Of a DNA stretch of 64,000 nucleotides, positions 42,194 through 50,887 are shown piece after piece (the stretch's first letter is position 1; each line of letters starts with the position of its first letter). The notes beneath the pieces are model-generated. The model was not told the origin of the DNA. It worked only from the letters and a program-made list of their open reading frames with translations, and did not search any database. A program made the translations under genes and the position numbers. Origin of the DNA: UBA5239 sp040394635 (GTDB lineage: Bacteria; Verrucomicrobiota; Lentisphaeria; Victivallales; Victivallaceae); NCBI GenBank assembly GCA_040394635.1, contig JBEBRW010000007.1, positions 1 to 64,000 of the forward strand, written 5' to 3'.

Positions 42194-42272
42194 ATGGACC
42201 TTATGGACAGATAAATCAAGCTCAAAAGCTGTCCATTTTGTCCATGAGGTCCATTCCGTCCATGAGGTCCAT
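42194..42272 (+). repeat. Inverted and tandem 9-base GTCCAT repeats
   Basis: ATGGACCTTATGGACAG (42194-42210) is followed by CTGTCCATTTTGTCCAT and three more 9-base units (GTCCATTTT, GTCCATGAG, GTCCATTCC, GTCCATGAG, GTCCAT, 42231-42272). The two arms can pair into a long stem-loop just past the DUF4091 stop, and a run of seven A bases follows. It may act as a terminator or as a dispersed repeat element related to that at 2435. Confidence 0.78.
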
Positions 42273-42292
42273 AAAAAAATAGACTCCTGAAC

Positions 42293-42327
42293 TTGATTTT
42301 TCGCGCGTGCGAGGTTATCTTAACCTC
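42293..42327 (+). promoter_or_regulatory. Promoter of the ymdB-nadC-ruvA operon with a dyad over the -10 box
   Basis: TTGATT (42293-42298) and TATCTT (42316-42321) are 17 bases apart. GAGGTTA-TCT-TAACCTC (42311-42327) is a perfect 7-base dyad centred on the -10 box and could be a repressor site. The in-frame codon at 42293 lies in the promoter, so the ATG at 42347 is the start. Confidence 0.6.
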
Positions 42328-42346
42328 ATCAACGTTTAGGATATTT

Positions 42347-43150
42347 ATGAATTTACTGTTTATCGGCGATGTGGTCGGGCGCGGCGGACGTAGAGCCGTC
42401 GTCAAAATGATCCCGGACCTGCGCCGCGAATTCAACTGCAGTTTCACCATCGTCAACGCGGAAAACATCGCTGCCGGTTCCGGCATGAATGCCAAATGTC
42501 TCCGCGAACTCGGCGACGGTGTCGACGTCATCACCAGCGGCGACCACGTCTGGGACCAGAAAGAGTTTGAACTCGAAATCAACGGCATCCCCAATGTCCT
42601 CCGTCCGGCGAACCTGCAAAAGACCCAGCCGGGGCGCGGATGGAAGGTGTTTCGCAATCCTGCCGGCGGCGACATCGCCGTCATTAATCTGATGGGCAAG
42701 GTGTTCATGAAGGACAGTGCGTATTGCCCGTTTGAGACCGTGGATGAAATCCTGGGGCAGCTGTTGCCGACCGTCAAGACCGTGATCGTGGATTTCCACG
42801 CCGAGGCCACCAGCGAAAAGGCCGCTATGGCGCATTTTCTCGACGGCCGGGTCACGGCGGTGCTCGGCACCCACACCCATGTGCAGACCAACGATGCCAA
42901 AATCCTGTCCGGCGGCACCGCGTTCATTTCCGACGTCGGCATGGTCGGCTCGGAATATTCGATCCTCGGGCGCACTGTGGAATCGGTGGTGGACAAGTTC
43001 CGTTCGGGCATGCCGCGGCGGCTGCCGGTGGCGGAAACCCCGGTCCGGCTCGATGCCGTCATCATCAGTTACAATGTTGCCGATGGCCGTGCCACGGCAA
43101 TCAAAAATATATCCCGGATCTATGAACCGGACGAGTTTGGAGGAATTTAA
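42347..43150 (+). CDS. ymdB: YmdB family metallophosphoesterase (2',3'-cyclic-nucleotide phosphodiesterase-like)
   Basis: A 267-residue enzyme of the YmdB/DR1281 family. Metal ligands are all visible: D8 (FIGDVVGRGG), E39 and N40 (IVNAENIAAG), H67 (TSGDHVWDQ), H151 (VDFHAEATSEK) and H176/H178 (GTHTHVQTND). It binds two metal ions and cleaves 2',3'-cyclic nucleotides in studied members. AGGA precedes the ATG. It starts a dense operon with nadC (2-base gap) and ruvA (ATGA overlap). Confidence 0.92.
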   Translation: MNLLFIGDVVGRGGRRAVVKMIPDLRREFNCSFTIVNAENIAAGSGMNAKCLRELGDGVDVITSGDHVWDQKEFELEINGIPNVLRPANLQKTQPGRGWKVFRNPAGGDIAVINLMGKVFMKDSAYCPFETVDEILGQLLPTVKTVIVDFHAEATSEKAAMAHFLDGRVTAVLGTHTHVQTNDAKILSGGTAFISDVGMVGSEYSILGRTVESVVDKFRSGMPRRLPVAETPVRLDAVIISYNVADGRATAIKNISRIYEPDEFGGI

Positions 43151-43152
43151 CC

Positions 43153-44043
43153 ATGAGTGAAAAAAAGTTGCCGAAAATCAATTTCAAACGGGTCGACGCC
43201 CTGATCAATCTGGCGCTGGATGAAGACCTCGGCCGTACCGGAGATGCCACCACCAATTCTGTAATCAGCGAGCATACCGAAGCCAAAGCGCAATTTATCT
43301 GCAAGGAAGACTGCGTCTGCGCCGGGCTGCCGGTGGCGGAGCGCGTATTCCAGACCATTGACCCGGGCTCCCGCTGGGAGTCGCTGGTAAATGAAGGCGA
43401 TTTCTGCCCGAAGGGCACGGTCATGGCCCGGGCCGAGGGGCACGCCCGCTGGCTGCTGACCGGTGAGCGTACCGCGTTGAATTTCCTGCAGCACCTGTGC
43501 GGCATTGCCACCATTTCGAGCAAATACGCTGCCGCCGCGGCCGGCACCAAATGCAAGATCCTCGACACCCGCAAAACCATCCCCGGCTGGCGCAATCTGG
43601 AAAAATACGCCGTGGCCGCCGGCGGCGCCACCAATCACCGCATCGGGCTGTATGACATGATCCTGATCAAGGACAATCACCGCGAGCTCGCCGGACTGGA
43701 AGGCGAAAACGGCATCGCGCTGGCCGTGGAACGCGCCCGCGCCAAGTTTCCGAACCTGAAAATCGAGGTCGAGGCCGACACCCTCGACGAAGTCGCCCGC
43801 GCCTGCGACTGCAATGTCGACTGGGTCATGCTCGACAATATGACCAACGAACAGATGGCCGAAGCGGTGAAAATCAACGCCGGACGCGCCAAACTCGAAG
43901 CCAGCGGCGGCATCACACTGGAGCGCATTCCCTCTATCGCCAAGCTCGGCGTGGACTTCATTTCCGTAGGCGCGCTGACGCACTCGGTCAAGGCGGCCGA
44001 TATCTCCATGGACATCATCGTGACGGGAGGAAGCGGCAAATGA
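43153..44043 (+). CDS. nadC: Nicotinate-nucleotide pyrophosphorylase (carboxylating)
   Basis: A 296-residue quinolinate phosphoribosyltransferase of NAD synthesis: quinolinate + PRPP to nicotinate mononucleotide + CO2 + PPi. Diagnostic segments are ALDEDLGRTGDATT, ERTALNFLQHLCGIAT, ILDTRKTIPGWRNLEKYAV, GGATNHRIGLYDMILIKDNH, IEVEADTLDE, and the C-terminal SGGITLERI with GVDFISVGALTHS. GGAGG lies 9 bases before the ATG. Its gene overlaps ruvA by 4 bases. nadA and nadB are not in the window. Confidence 0.96.
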   Translation: MSEKKLPKINFKRVDALINLALDEDLGRTGDATTNSVISEHTEAKAQFICKEDCVCAGLPVAERVFQTIDPGSRWESLVNEGDFCPKGTVMARAEGHARWLLTGERTALNFLQHLCGIATISSKYAAAAAGTKCKILDTRKTIPGWRNLEKYAVAAGGATNHRIGLYDMILIKDNHRELAGLEGENGIALAVERARAKFPNLKIEVEADTLDEVARACDCNVDWVMLDNMTNEQMAEAVKINAGRAKLEASGGITLERIPSIAKLGVDFISVGALTHSVKAADISMDIIVTGGSGK

Positions 44044-44651
44044 TCGCACGGTTAAAAGGAATTCTGCTGGAACCGACTTTCGACGAGGTCATCGTCGACG
44101 TGAACGGCGTCGGCTACCAGGTGTTTATCCCGGTCAGCACGTTCGACGCGCTGCCGCAGGCGGGCGGCGAAGTCACGCTGCTGATCAATACCCAGGTGCG
44201 CGAGGACGCGATTTCGCTGTACGGATTCGCCACCGCCGCCGAGAAAAATCTCTTTGAACAGCTGCTGACGGTGAACGGCGTGGGCTCCAAGCTGGCGCTC
44301 TCCATCCTCAGCGGCATGCCGCCGGCGTCGTTCTGCGCGGCGATCATGAGCGGCGACGTCAACTCGATGAAGATGATCCCCGGCGTCGGCAAAAAAACCG
44401 CCGAACGGCTGATTCTGGAAATGCGCGACAAGATCGACAAACTCGCCATCGCCGCCGGACCGGTCGCCACGCCGGACGTCCCCGCCGGAATCAAGGACAC
44501 CGTCAACGATACCATCCGGGCGCTGGAAGGCCTCGGCTTCAAACGCGACCGCATCACCAAGGCCATCAACGAGTTGACCTCCACGCTGCCGGAAGCGGAA
44601 TGCACGCTGGAGAACCTGATCCGCAATGCCCTGCGGCTGCTGAACAGCTAA
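44040..44651 (+). CDS. ruvA: Holliday junction branch migration protein RuvA
   Basis: A 203-residue protein starting MIARLKGILLEPTFDEVIVD, with OB-fold domain I, two helix-hairpin-helix motifs (LLTVNGVGSKLALSIL and MIPGVGKKTAERLILEM) and the C-terminal RuvB-binding domain III (DTIRALEGLGFKRDRITKAI). It binds four-way junctions and loads RuvB. The start overlaps the nadC stop (ATGA), and GGAGG lies 9 bases upstream. ruvB and ruvC are absent nearby. The next gene begins 18 bases on. Confidence 0.96.
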   Translation: MIARLKGILLEPTFDEVIVDVNGVGYQVFIPVSTFDALPQAGGEVTLLINTQVREDAISLYGFATAAEKNLFEQLLTVNGVGSKLALSILSGMPPASFCAAIMSGDVNSMKMIPGVGKKTAERLILEMRDKIDKLAIAAGPVATPDVPAGIKDTVNDTIRALEGLGFKRDRITKAINELTSTLPEAECTLENLIRNALRLLNS

Positions 44652-44669
44652 TTTTAACTCCAGGGGTTT

Positions 44670-46499
44670 ATGGTGAAAATTCAGGAAATCCGCAACTTTG
44701 GCCCTATCGCCGTTTTTGTGGCGGTATTCCTGAAAATGCCGCTGGCTTCGGTGTATTGCTTCGCGCAGGTTCCACATCATTCGACGCTGGAAATCTTTTC
44801 GGACGGAGCCATCGCCGCGCTGGCGTTATTTCTGATTTTCCTGAAAACCGAAATCAATTACCGCAAAATGCTCCCGCTGCTGACCGCCGCCGCGGTAATG
44901 ACGGCTGCGGTGATCCTGCAAACCTTCAAGCTCTCCTTTTTCCGGATCGACTATGTGCTGGGGGCGCTGTTGCCGCCGGTGCTGATCGTGTTTGCCTGGC
45001 TCTACGGCGCGGAATGCCGCAAATATATTTTCCCGGCGCTGGCCGTATGCTGGTTCCTGAACCTGGTGCTGATACTCCGCATAGCGACGCACCCCATGAT
45101 CGTGAATGGACGCAGCCGCGTAGTGCACGGCCTGGCCGGCAACTGGAACTGGAGCTATATCCTGCTGCTCGCCTCCACCGCCGCCGCCCTTTACCTGATT
45201 TACCACCACATCCGCAAACCTGCGCTGAAAATCGCGGCGGGTTTGCTTCTGCTGCTTGGCACAGTCTGTCAATTCCATATGCTGTTCAGTTTTTCGCGCG
45301 GTTCGATTCTGGCGCTGACCGTGGCGGCGGGGGTGTTCCTGCTGATATGGTTATACAGGTTCCAGCCGAAAGCGATCAAAATTTTACTTTGTCTGATACC
45401 GCTTGCCGCCATTGCCGGCGGCGTTTTCGTATACCTGAACTTCAATTCGCCGTTATTTGATTTCGTTCGCAACGATGCCAGATATCACCTGATTCCGGGT
45501 GGGCTGCGGATTGCCGCTCAGAATTCGCTGGTGGGAATTTCGCCCGAACTTTATGAAAGTTACGCGCTGAAGGCATTCGACCCCGCCTACTTCCTGTCGC
45601 GCTTCGTCTCCGAGCGCTCGCCGCACCCGCACAATGAACTGCTGTTCATCGCCGTCGCCTACGGGCTGCCGGCTTTTCTGGCGTGGCTGTATCTGATTTT
45701 CTGGCCGGTTCCGGCGTTCGTCGCCCGGCTGACCGCGCCGGGGTTGTGGCGCGAAAAGATCCTGTTCTTCTGCTTCCTGATCATGCTGGTTTCGGGCATG
45801 GTGGATGTGACGCTGGCGAATTGGCCGTGCAAGTACTTTTTTCTGCTCATCGCCGGAATTTTCTGGTACGAGACGGAGCCGCCGGAACCCACGGAAACGG
45901 CCCCTTTCCGGAACGGTTTCCAAATCATGGCCGCGCTCTCTTTCTGTGCCATGGTGTACCTGGCGGTGCTGGCCGGATACTCCAGCTGGCTCTATCGACA
46001 GGCCGAGATCCATTACGACCGTGGAGATGGCCCCGGGGCCCTGCGGCTGCTGTCGAAGTCGGTCGATATCAAGCCGGAGCCGCTGCCGCTCTACCGCGCC
46101 GGGCTGATCTCGTTGTTCGACGCCAGGAACCCGGATCAGGCCCTGCAGTATTTCCAGCGTATTCCCGGGCAGACCGGACGGAAAAACTATATGGGCATGT
46201 ATGGCATGCTGGCGCGTATTTACAGTGTCAAAGGGCAAACCGACAAGGCCCTTGAATATTTCCAGAAGGAACTCGAAATCTATCCCTACAGCATTCTCAA
46301 CTGGGATTTTTACAGTCAGGTACTGGACGCGACCGGACAAACCGCCAAAGCCGAAGAAGCCCGTAAGGAACGCGACAAATCGATGGAACTGAAGAACCTC
46401 AAACCGCAACACATGCGTTTCCTGCGGCAAAATCAGCTGTACGATCTGAAAGCACAGCTTCTTCTGAGCGATATCAAAGACGGAATAATACATGAATAA
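44670..46499 (+). CDS. O-antigen-ligase-like membrane protein with C-terminal TPR repeats
   Basis: A 609-residue polytopic membrane protein. About twelve hydrophobic stretches lead to a Wzy_C/WaaL-like core with FSFSRGSILALTVAAGVFL and the periplasmic loop SPHPHNELLFIAVAYGLPAF. The C-terminal 170 residues contain TPR-like units (GALRLLSKSVDIKPEPLPLY, ALEYFQKELEIYPYSILNWD). Such proteins join polysaccharide to lipid A core, or polymerise or attach glycans to proteins. The last 8 bases overlap the next GT-C-like gene, so they are coupled and probably act on the same surface glycan. Confidence 0.82.
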   Translation: MVKIQEIRNFGPIAVFVAVFLKMPLASVYCFAQVPHHSTLEIFSDGAIAALALFLIFLKTEINYRKMLPLLTAAAVMTAAVILQTFKLSFFRIDYVLGALLPPVLIVFAWLYGAECRKYIFPALAVCWFLNLVLILRIATHPMIVNGRSRVVHGLAGNWNWSYILLLASTAAALYLIYHHIRKPALKIAAGLLLLLGTVCQFHMLFSFSRGSILALTVAAGVFLLIWLYRFQPKAIKILLCLIPLAAIAGGVFVYLNFNSPLFDFVRNDARYHLIPGGLRIAAQNSLVGISPELYESYALKAFDPAYFLSRFVSERSPHPHNELLFIAVAYGLPAFLAWLYLIFWPVPAFVARLTAPGLWREKILFFCFLIMLVSGMVDVTLANWPCKYFFLLIAGIFWYETEPPEPTETAPFRNGFQIMAALSFCAMVYLAVLAGYSSWLYRQAEIHYDRGDGPGALRLLSKSVDIKPEPLPLYRAGLISLFDARNPDQALQYFQRIPGQTGRKNYMGMYGMLARIYSVKGQTDKALEYFQKELEIYPYSILNWDFYSQVLDATGQTAKAEEARKERDKSMELKNLKPQHMRFLRQNQLYDLKAQLLLSDIKDGIIHE

Positions 46500-48408
46500 C
46501 TACCTGGAACATCTGAATTACGGATTCATGGCCCTGCCGGCGGCGCTCCTGATCGTGACGGCGTCGCTGGGGCTGGGGCTCGCCGTCATGCGTTATGTGT
46601 TCAGAACTCAACCGGTAAACCATCTGGCTCACGGGCTGGTTTCATTTGTCCTGGGACTGGACCTGATCGCGTTGATCGTGCTCGGCATGGGCAGCCTCGG
46701 TTTGCTCAATCCCGTGACCGTATGGGGTATTTTGCTGGTCCCGAGCGTCGCGGTGGTGCTCGGTGGCGGTGTCTTGCGGGCATTGCGGGATTTCGCCCGG
46801 GACAATGTCCCGTTTACGGTGTTGCTGACACTGGGATTTCTGCTGATTCTGGGCTCGGCGCTGTGCTATCCGTATTCCTGGGACGAGAACTCCTATCAGG
46901 TGGCGGTACCGTACCGCTGGATCAATACCGGCACGCTGGCGGTGTTCATGGACAATCCGTATTCGGCCTTTCCGTCGCTGCCGCAGTTCATCACGCGCCT
47001 GGGGCTCGAGGCCGGAGGCATCCTGATGAGCCGGATTATCTGCTGTATCCTGTACGGGGTGTTTTTCCTGTCGCTGTACTGTATTCTGACGAATTTTTCG
47101 AGCAAGCTGAATGCGCTGATCATCGTCGCGGCGCTGTTCCTCTCGCCGGTATTCATGATCATGATGCGCGAAACCTATGCGGAGCCGCATATGCTGGTCA
47201 ACCTGACGGCGATATTCCTGCTGCCTGCCGCCATTCAACTTCCCAGGTTGACGAAACTCTGGGTTCTGAGCGGTATTTTCTGCGGCGCGGCCATGGCGGT
47301 CAAGCTCACCGGGGCCGGGCTGGTGCCGCCGGTACTGATCATGCTCTATGCCATGAATCCGGAGCTCCGCCGCGAACCCCGGAAGCTGCTGCTTCTCGCC
47401 TGCGGGTTCGGGCTGGCGGCATTTCTTTTCATGCTGCCGTTTTACCTGCGGACGTTTGTCTATACCGGCAATCCGTTTTATCCGTTTTTCACCTCGCTTT
47501 TCGGCATGTCGCAGGCGGATCAACTGGTCGATCAGTTCCATCATGCCATGGGCGACCGCTATTTCGGGCTGAAGACGTTCAGTTCGTTTTTCACCGGCCC
47601 GGTGCTGGCGTCTGTGTATGACCTGTATGCACTGGACCAGAACGCTCTTTTTGACGGTATCCCGCTCGGCTGGTCCTTCCTGCTGCTGACCGTGGCCGGC
47701 GCGGCCGGTTGTTACATCAATTACCGCCGCGGCTGGCAGGACCGCATGCTGCCGGCATTGTTGTGCATGCTGGCGGTATTTTATGTGTTCTGGTATTTCA
47801 CCTCGCAGCAGACGCGGTTTTTCCTGCCGGGCTATCTCTTCGCAGCACTGCTGGCCGGCAGGCTCCTGCCCAAGCTGCCGCCCAAAATCGCCAATTTCCT
47901 GCTCGGCGTCCTGCTGTTTGCGACTCTATACAACACACACTGGGTCAATGTCCGGCACTTCAAAACCTCCTGGCAGATCGCCTGTGCGCCGCGCAACACG
48001 GAATTTTTCCTCACGCGGACCTTTAACGATCCCGGCTACATCGAGGCCCTGGCATTTCTGGAGGAGCAAACCCCGCCGGACGCCAGCGTCATGCTGATCC
48101 TGGAGCGTCGAGGCCTGTATGTACCGCGACGCTATGAAATCGCCGCGCCTTATTTCCAGAGCAAATACCTGACCCCGGTCCCGGCCACTGCCGCCGGGGT
48201 TTACGAAACCATCCGCCGGAGCGGCGCCGGTTACGTCCTGGTAGGCGCGACCAGCGCGAACCTCGACCATATCGACGATTTCGACGAGGAAACGAAACAG
48301 CTGTCCAACCTGATTTCCGAGCTCGAAAAACAGCAGTTGCTGCACCTCGAATTTCAGATGGGGTATTTCTGGGTGTTTAAGGTCAAAACTACTGCGGATA
48401 AACCCTGA
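46492..48408 (+). CDS. GT-C family (39-like) glycosyltransferase, polytopic membrane protein
   Basis: A 638-residue integral membrane protein. The first large loop has YSWDENSYQVAVPYRWINTG, the WDE..Y pattern of GT-C enzymes where Asp or Glu is the catalytic base. Further typical parts are MREMYAEP-like (MMRETYAEPHMLVNLTAIFL is seen) and FYLRTFVYTGNPFYPFFTSL, followed by a soluble C-terminal domain. It should move a sugar from a polyprenyl phosphate to an acceptor on the outer face of the inner membrane. It overlaps the ligase-like gene by 8 bases. Its 3' end overlaps the convergent inhibitor gene by 20 bases. Confidence 0.8.
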   Translation: MNNYLEHLNYGFMALPAALLIVTASLGLGLAVMRYVFRTQPVNHLAHGLVSFVLGLDLIALIVLGMGSLGLLNPVTVWGILLVPSVAVVLGGGVLRALRDFARDNVPFTVLLTLGFLLILGSALCYPYSWDENSYQVAVPYRWINTGTLAVFMDNPYSAFPSLPQFITRLGLEAGGILMSRIICCILYGVFFLSLYCILTNFSSKLNALIIVAALFLSPVFMIMMRETYAEPHMLVNLTAIFLLPAAIQLPRLTKLWVLSGIFCGAAMAVKLTGAGLVPPVLIMLYAMNPELRREPRKLLLLACGFGLAAFLFMLPFYLRTFVYTGNPFYPFFTSLFGMSQADQLVDQFHHAMGDRYFGLKTFSSFFTGPVLASVYDLYALDQNALFDGIPLGWSFLLLTVAGAAGCYINYRRGWQDRMLPALLCMLAVFYVFWYFTSQQTRFFLPGYLFAALLAGRLLPKLPPKIANFLLGVLLFATLYNTHWVNVRHFKTSWQIACAPRNTEFFLTRTFNDPGYIEALAFLEEQTPPDASVMLILERRGLYVPRRYEIAAPYFQSKYLTPVPATAAGVYETIRRSGAGYVLVGATSANLDHIDDFDEETKQLSNLISELEKQQLLHLEFQMGYFWVFKVKTTADKP

Positions 48409-48757
48409 AAAGGTAAAGTTTCTTGTCTTCCGGTTTCTTGTCGGTTTCCCACGAACGGATGTAGTGCAATTCAAGCTCGCCGCGCCCGGTTCTTTCCCCC
48501 CGGACCACGATTTTCCGCTGGCCCGGCACGCCGACTCGTCCGTCTTTCACCACCGGCGGTATGAACTCATTTTCCACAACGCTGATGACCCGCAGGTCCA
48601 GCAGGTAAATCCGCCACTGGTAACCCGTGGTCGGGTTCTCCTCCAGCATAATGGTATACGTGTCCCCCGGTTTCAAAACGATTTCCTCGCCCTTCTCTCC
48701 GCTCGTGCAACCCAGCAATAACAGCAGGCACAATCCCGACAAAGCCAATCTGATCAT
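48389..48757 (-). CDS. Chagasin-type (I42) cysteine protease inhibitor lipoprotein
   Basis: A 122-residue lipoprotein (lipobox LCLLLLLGCTS). The mature domain has the signature loops of chagasin inhibitors: ENPTTGYQW, the later VGVPGQRKIVVRG (in the place of the GxxG loop) and a terminal RSWE...KLYLFRVYP strand. Members block papain-type cysteine proteases. The ATG at 48757 is favoured because GGAGG is 9 bases upstream; the codon at 48763 is only 3 bases from it. It may protect the envelope against host or competitor proteases. It stands alone, convergent with the GT-C-like gene. Confidence 0.88.
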   Translation of the reverse strand: MIRLALSGLCLLLLLGCTSGEKGEEIVLKPGDTYTIMLEENPTTGYQWRIYLLDLRVISVVENEFIPPVVKDGRVGVPGQRKIVVRGERTGRGELELHYIRSWETDKKPEDKKLYLFRVYPQ

Positions 48758-48887
48758 AATCATGTTCCTCCGTTTGATTTTTTATAATTTAATATGCTTT
48801 GCGGAAAAATAAACCGCCAATTTGAGAAATCTTTGTCCTTGCCACATATTGACAATCACTTTTGAGCTGGTACATTATTTAAATATT

Positions 48888-48915
48888 GAAAATGGAAAAT
48901 TGAAAATAGAAAATT
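48888..48915 (+). repeat. Four tandem 7-base units GAAAATN
   Basis: GAAAATG, GAAAATT, GAAAATA and GAAAATT follow each other without gaps, immediately before the ribosome site of the 48930 gene. The unit recurs upstream of the DUF6259 gene at 30929. Because 7 is not a multiple of 3 and the tract lies in a leader, copy-number change could alter leader length. Confidence 0.8.
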
Positions 48916-48929
48916 ATGGAGCTCAAAAA

Positions 48930-50879
48930 ATGGCTGCTTTTCAACCCACTTTCGGCAATTCGATCCAGGATTATTTCATCGGCAGGTTCAGGGAAGTTTA
49001 CGAAGAACGCCGTCAGCGCCTGGAAGAACTGAAAACCCGCGAAGACGCCCTCGCCTACATCGCCTCCGTCCGCGCCAAAATCAAAAGCGCCTTCTGTCTG
49101 CCGCAGGAAAAAACGCCGCTGAACACCGTCTGCACCGGCACCGTGCAATACGAAGGTTTCCGGATGGAAAAGACCATTTTTTACAGCCGCCCCGATTTCC
49201 CCGTCACCGCCAACCTCTACATCCCGGACAACCTCGACAAACCCGCCCCCGGCGTGGTTTTCCTGTGCGGCCACTCGCAGAACGGCAAGGCCGCGCCGTA
49301 TTACCAGACCGGCTGCCGCGGCCTCGCCATGCAGGGGTATATCGTGCTGGCGCTCGACCCCGCCGGACAGGGCGAGCGTTACCAGTTCCTGAATGAGCCC
49401 AACACCAACTCCATCAGCGGCTTCTGTACCCGCGAACACAATATGATCGGCAAACAGCTGCTGCTGAGCGGCGATTTTTTCGGGGCCTGGCGCGCCTGGG
49501 ACGCCATCCGCGGCATCGATCTGCTGCTCGGGCGTGATGACATCGACCCCGCCCACATCGGCCTGACCGGCTGCTCCGGCGGCGGCACCATGACCACCTT
49601 TGTGAACGCCATCGACGGGCGCTTGACCATGGCGGCCGCCAGCTGCTACGTCACCACCTGGCGGCGCAACATCGAAAACGAAATCCCGGCCGACATCGAG
49701 CAGATGCCCCCCGCAATTTCCGCCATGGGCTGCGAAATGGGCGACTTCATCCTCGCGCAGGCTCCGCGCCCGTTCATGATCATGGCCCAGCGCAACGACT
49801 TTTTCGACGCCCGCGGCGCGGAAGAAACCTACGAGGAAGTCAAGCGTATTTACGACCTCCTCGGCGCCGGCGACAAAATCAAAATCGGCGTTGGCCCCCT
49901 GGGTCACGGATTCGCCATCTACCACCGCGAATACATGTATGAATTTTTCAACACCATGTCCGGGCGCGGCGGCGCCTGGAAGGAACCGGAAATCGAGCCC
50001 GCCCCCGACAAGGAAATCCAGTGCCTGCCGGTCGGCCAGGTCGAATACCTCACCGGACGCAAGATGATCCGCGACTTCGCCCGCGAACAGGCCGACGCCT
50101 GTGCCGCTGCCCGTCCGAAGCGCTCCCCTGCCGAACTGAAAAAACTGCTGGCGGACCGCCTGCAGACCGGCGAAACCAAAGTGCCGTATTATCGTGTCCT
50201 CCGGATACAGGCAACCAACGCAGGCACGCCGCAACAGAAATTTTTCTCACGCTTCGCTCTCGAAGTCGAACCGAAGATTCCCGCCGTTCTCAAGCTGATG
50301 TCCACCGCCGACTATTACCACCTGCCGAAAGGCGAAAAGGCCTTTCTCTATATCCCGCACCTGGACAGCGTCGACGAGCTCACGAATATGAGTTTCGATG
50401 AGAACGCCACGGTATTCGGGCTGGACGTCCGTGGCGTCGGCGAAACCACGCCGCTCGGCTGCGACCAGTGGGACCGTTATTTCTTCGCTCCGTACACCCA
50501 CGATTACCACTATGCGTCGTGTCACCTGATGCTCGGCGAATCGTATCTGGGGGCCAAGGTCCGTGACATCCTCGGCGCCATCGCGCTGCTCAAAGATCGC
50601 GGCTACGGCGAAATTCATATTGCGGGTCGTGGACAGGGCGCGATTCCGGCGGCACTGGCCGCCGCGATATCCGGCGCAGCCAAAGCGGTGACGCTGTACA
50701 ACGCCCCCGAATCCTGGGACTCGATGCTGCGCGACGCCATCACGCTGTGGCCGCAGTCCTGCATGCTCCACGGCGTGCTGAAAGACTTCGACCTGCCGGA
50801 CGTCTACGCAATCCTGCCGGACCTGAAAATGATCGAGCTCTGGAACAACATGTTCCAGCAGAAACCGTTATCCTGCTGA
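48930..50879 (+). CDS. Double alpha/beta hydrolase, acetyl-xylan-esterase-like, with degenerate second domain
   Basis: A 649-residue cytoplasmic protein. The first half is an alpha/beta hydrolase of the acetyl-xylan esterase type: PDNLDKPAPGVVFLCGHSQN, ALDPAGQGERYQF, nucleophile Ser216 in GCSGGG, and a late GPLGHGFAIYH segment that supplies the His. The second half (from about residue 420) repeats the same fold, but the elbow reads GRGQG with Gly568 in the nucleophile place, so it is probably not catalytic. I chose 48930 because GGAG lies 9 bases before it and the upstream frame runs through the repeat tract. A broad carbohydrate deacetylase role is likely; the substrate is unknown. Confidence 0.82.
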   Translation: MAAFQPTFGNSIQDYFIGRFREVYEERRQRLEELKTREDALAYIASVRAKIKSAFCLPQEKTPLNTVCTGTVQYEGFRMEKTIFYSRPDFPVTANLYIPDNLDKPAPGVVFLCGHSQNGKAAPYYQTGCRGLAMQGYIVLALDPAGQGERYQFLNEPNTNSISGFCTREHNMIGKQLLLSGDFFGAWRAWDAIRGIDLLLGRDDIDPAHIGLTGCSGGGTMTTFVNAIDGRLTMAAASCYVTTWRRNIENEIPADIEQMPPAISAMGCEMGDFILAQAPRPFMIMAQRNDFFDARGAEETYEEVKRIYDLLGAGDKIKIGVGPLGHGFAIYHREYMYEFFNTMSGRGGAWKEPEIEPAPDKEIQCLPVGQVEYLTGRKMIRDFAREQADACAAARPKRSPAELKKLLADRLQTGETKVPYYRVLRIQATNAGTPQQKFFSRFALEVEPKIPAVLKLMSTADYYHLPKGEKAFLYIPHLDSVDELTNMSFDENATVFGLDVRGVGETTPLGCDQWDRYFFAPYTHDYHYASCHLMLGESYLGAKVRDILGAIALLKDRGYGEIHIAGRGQGAIPAALAAAISGAAKAVTLYNAPESWDSMLRDAITLWPQSCMLHGVLKDFDLPDVYAILPDLKMIELWNNMFQQKPLSC

Positions 50880-50887
50880 CACACCAG

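Noticed and set aside
42326..42338. AACGTTTA near the ymdB start resembling the LacI-type operator
   Set aside because: Only AACGTT matches; the AAACA half is absent and it lies past the promoter, so chance is likely.
48822..48929. Upstream in-frame extension of the double hydrolase
   Set aside because: It would read through the GAAAATN repeat tract and has no ribosome site; the ATG at 48930 has GGAG 9 bases upstream.
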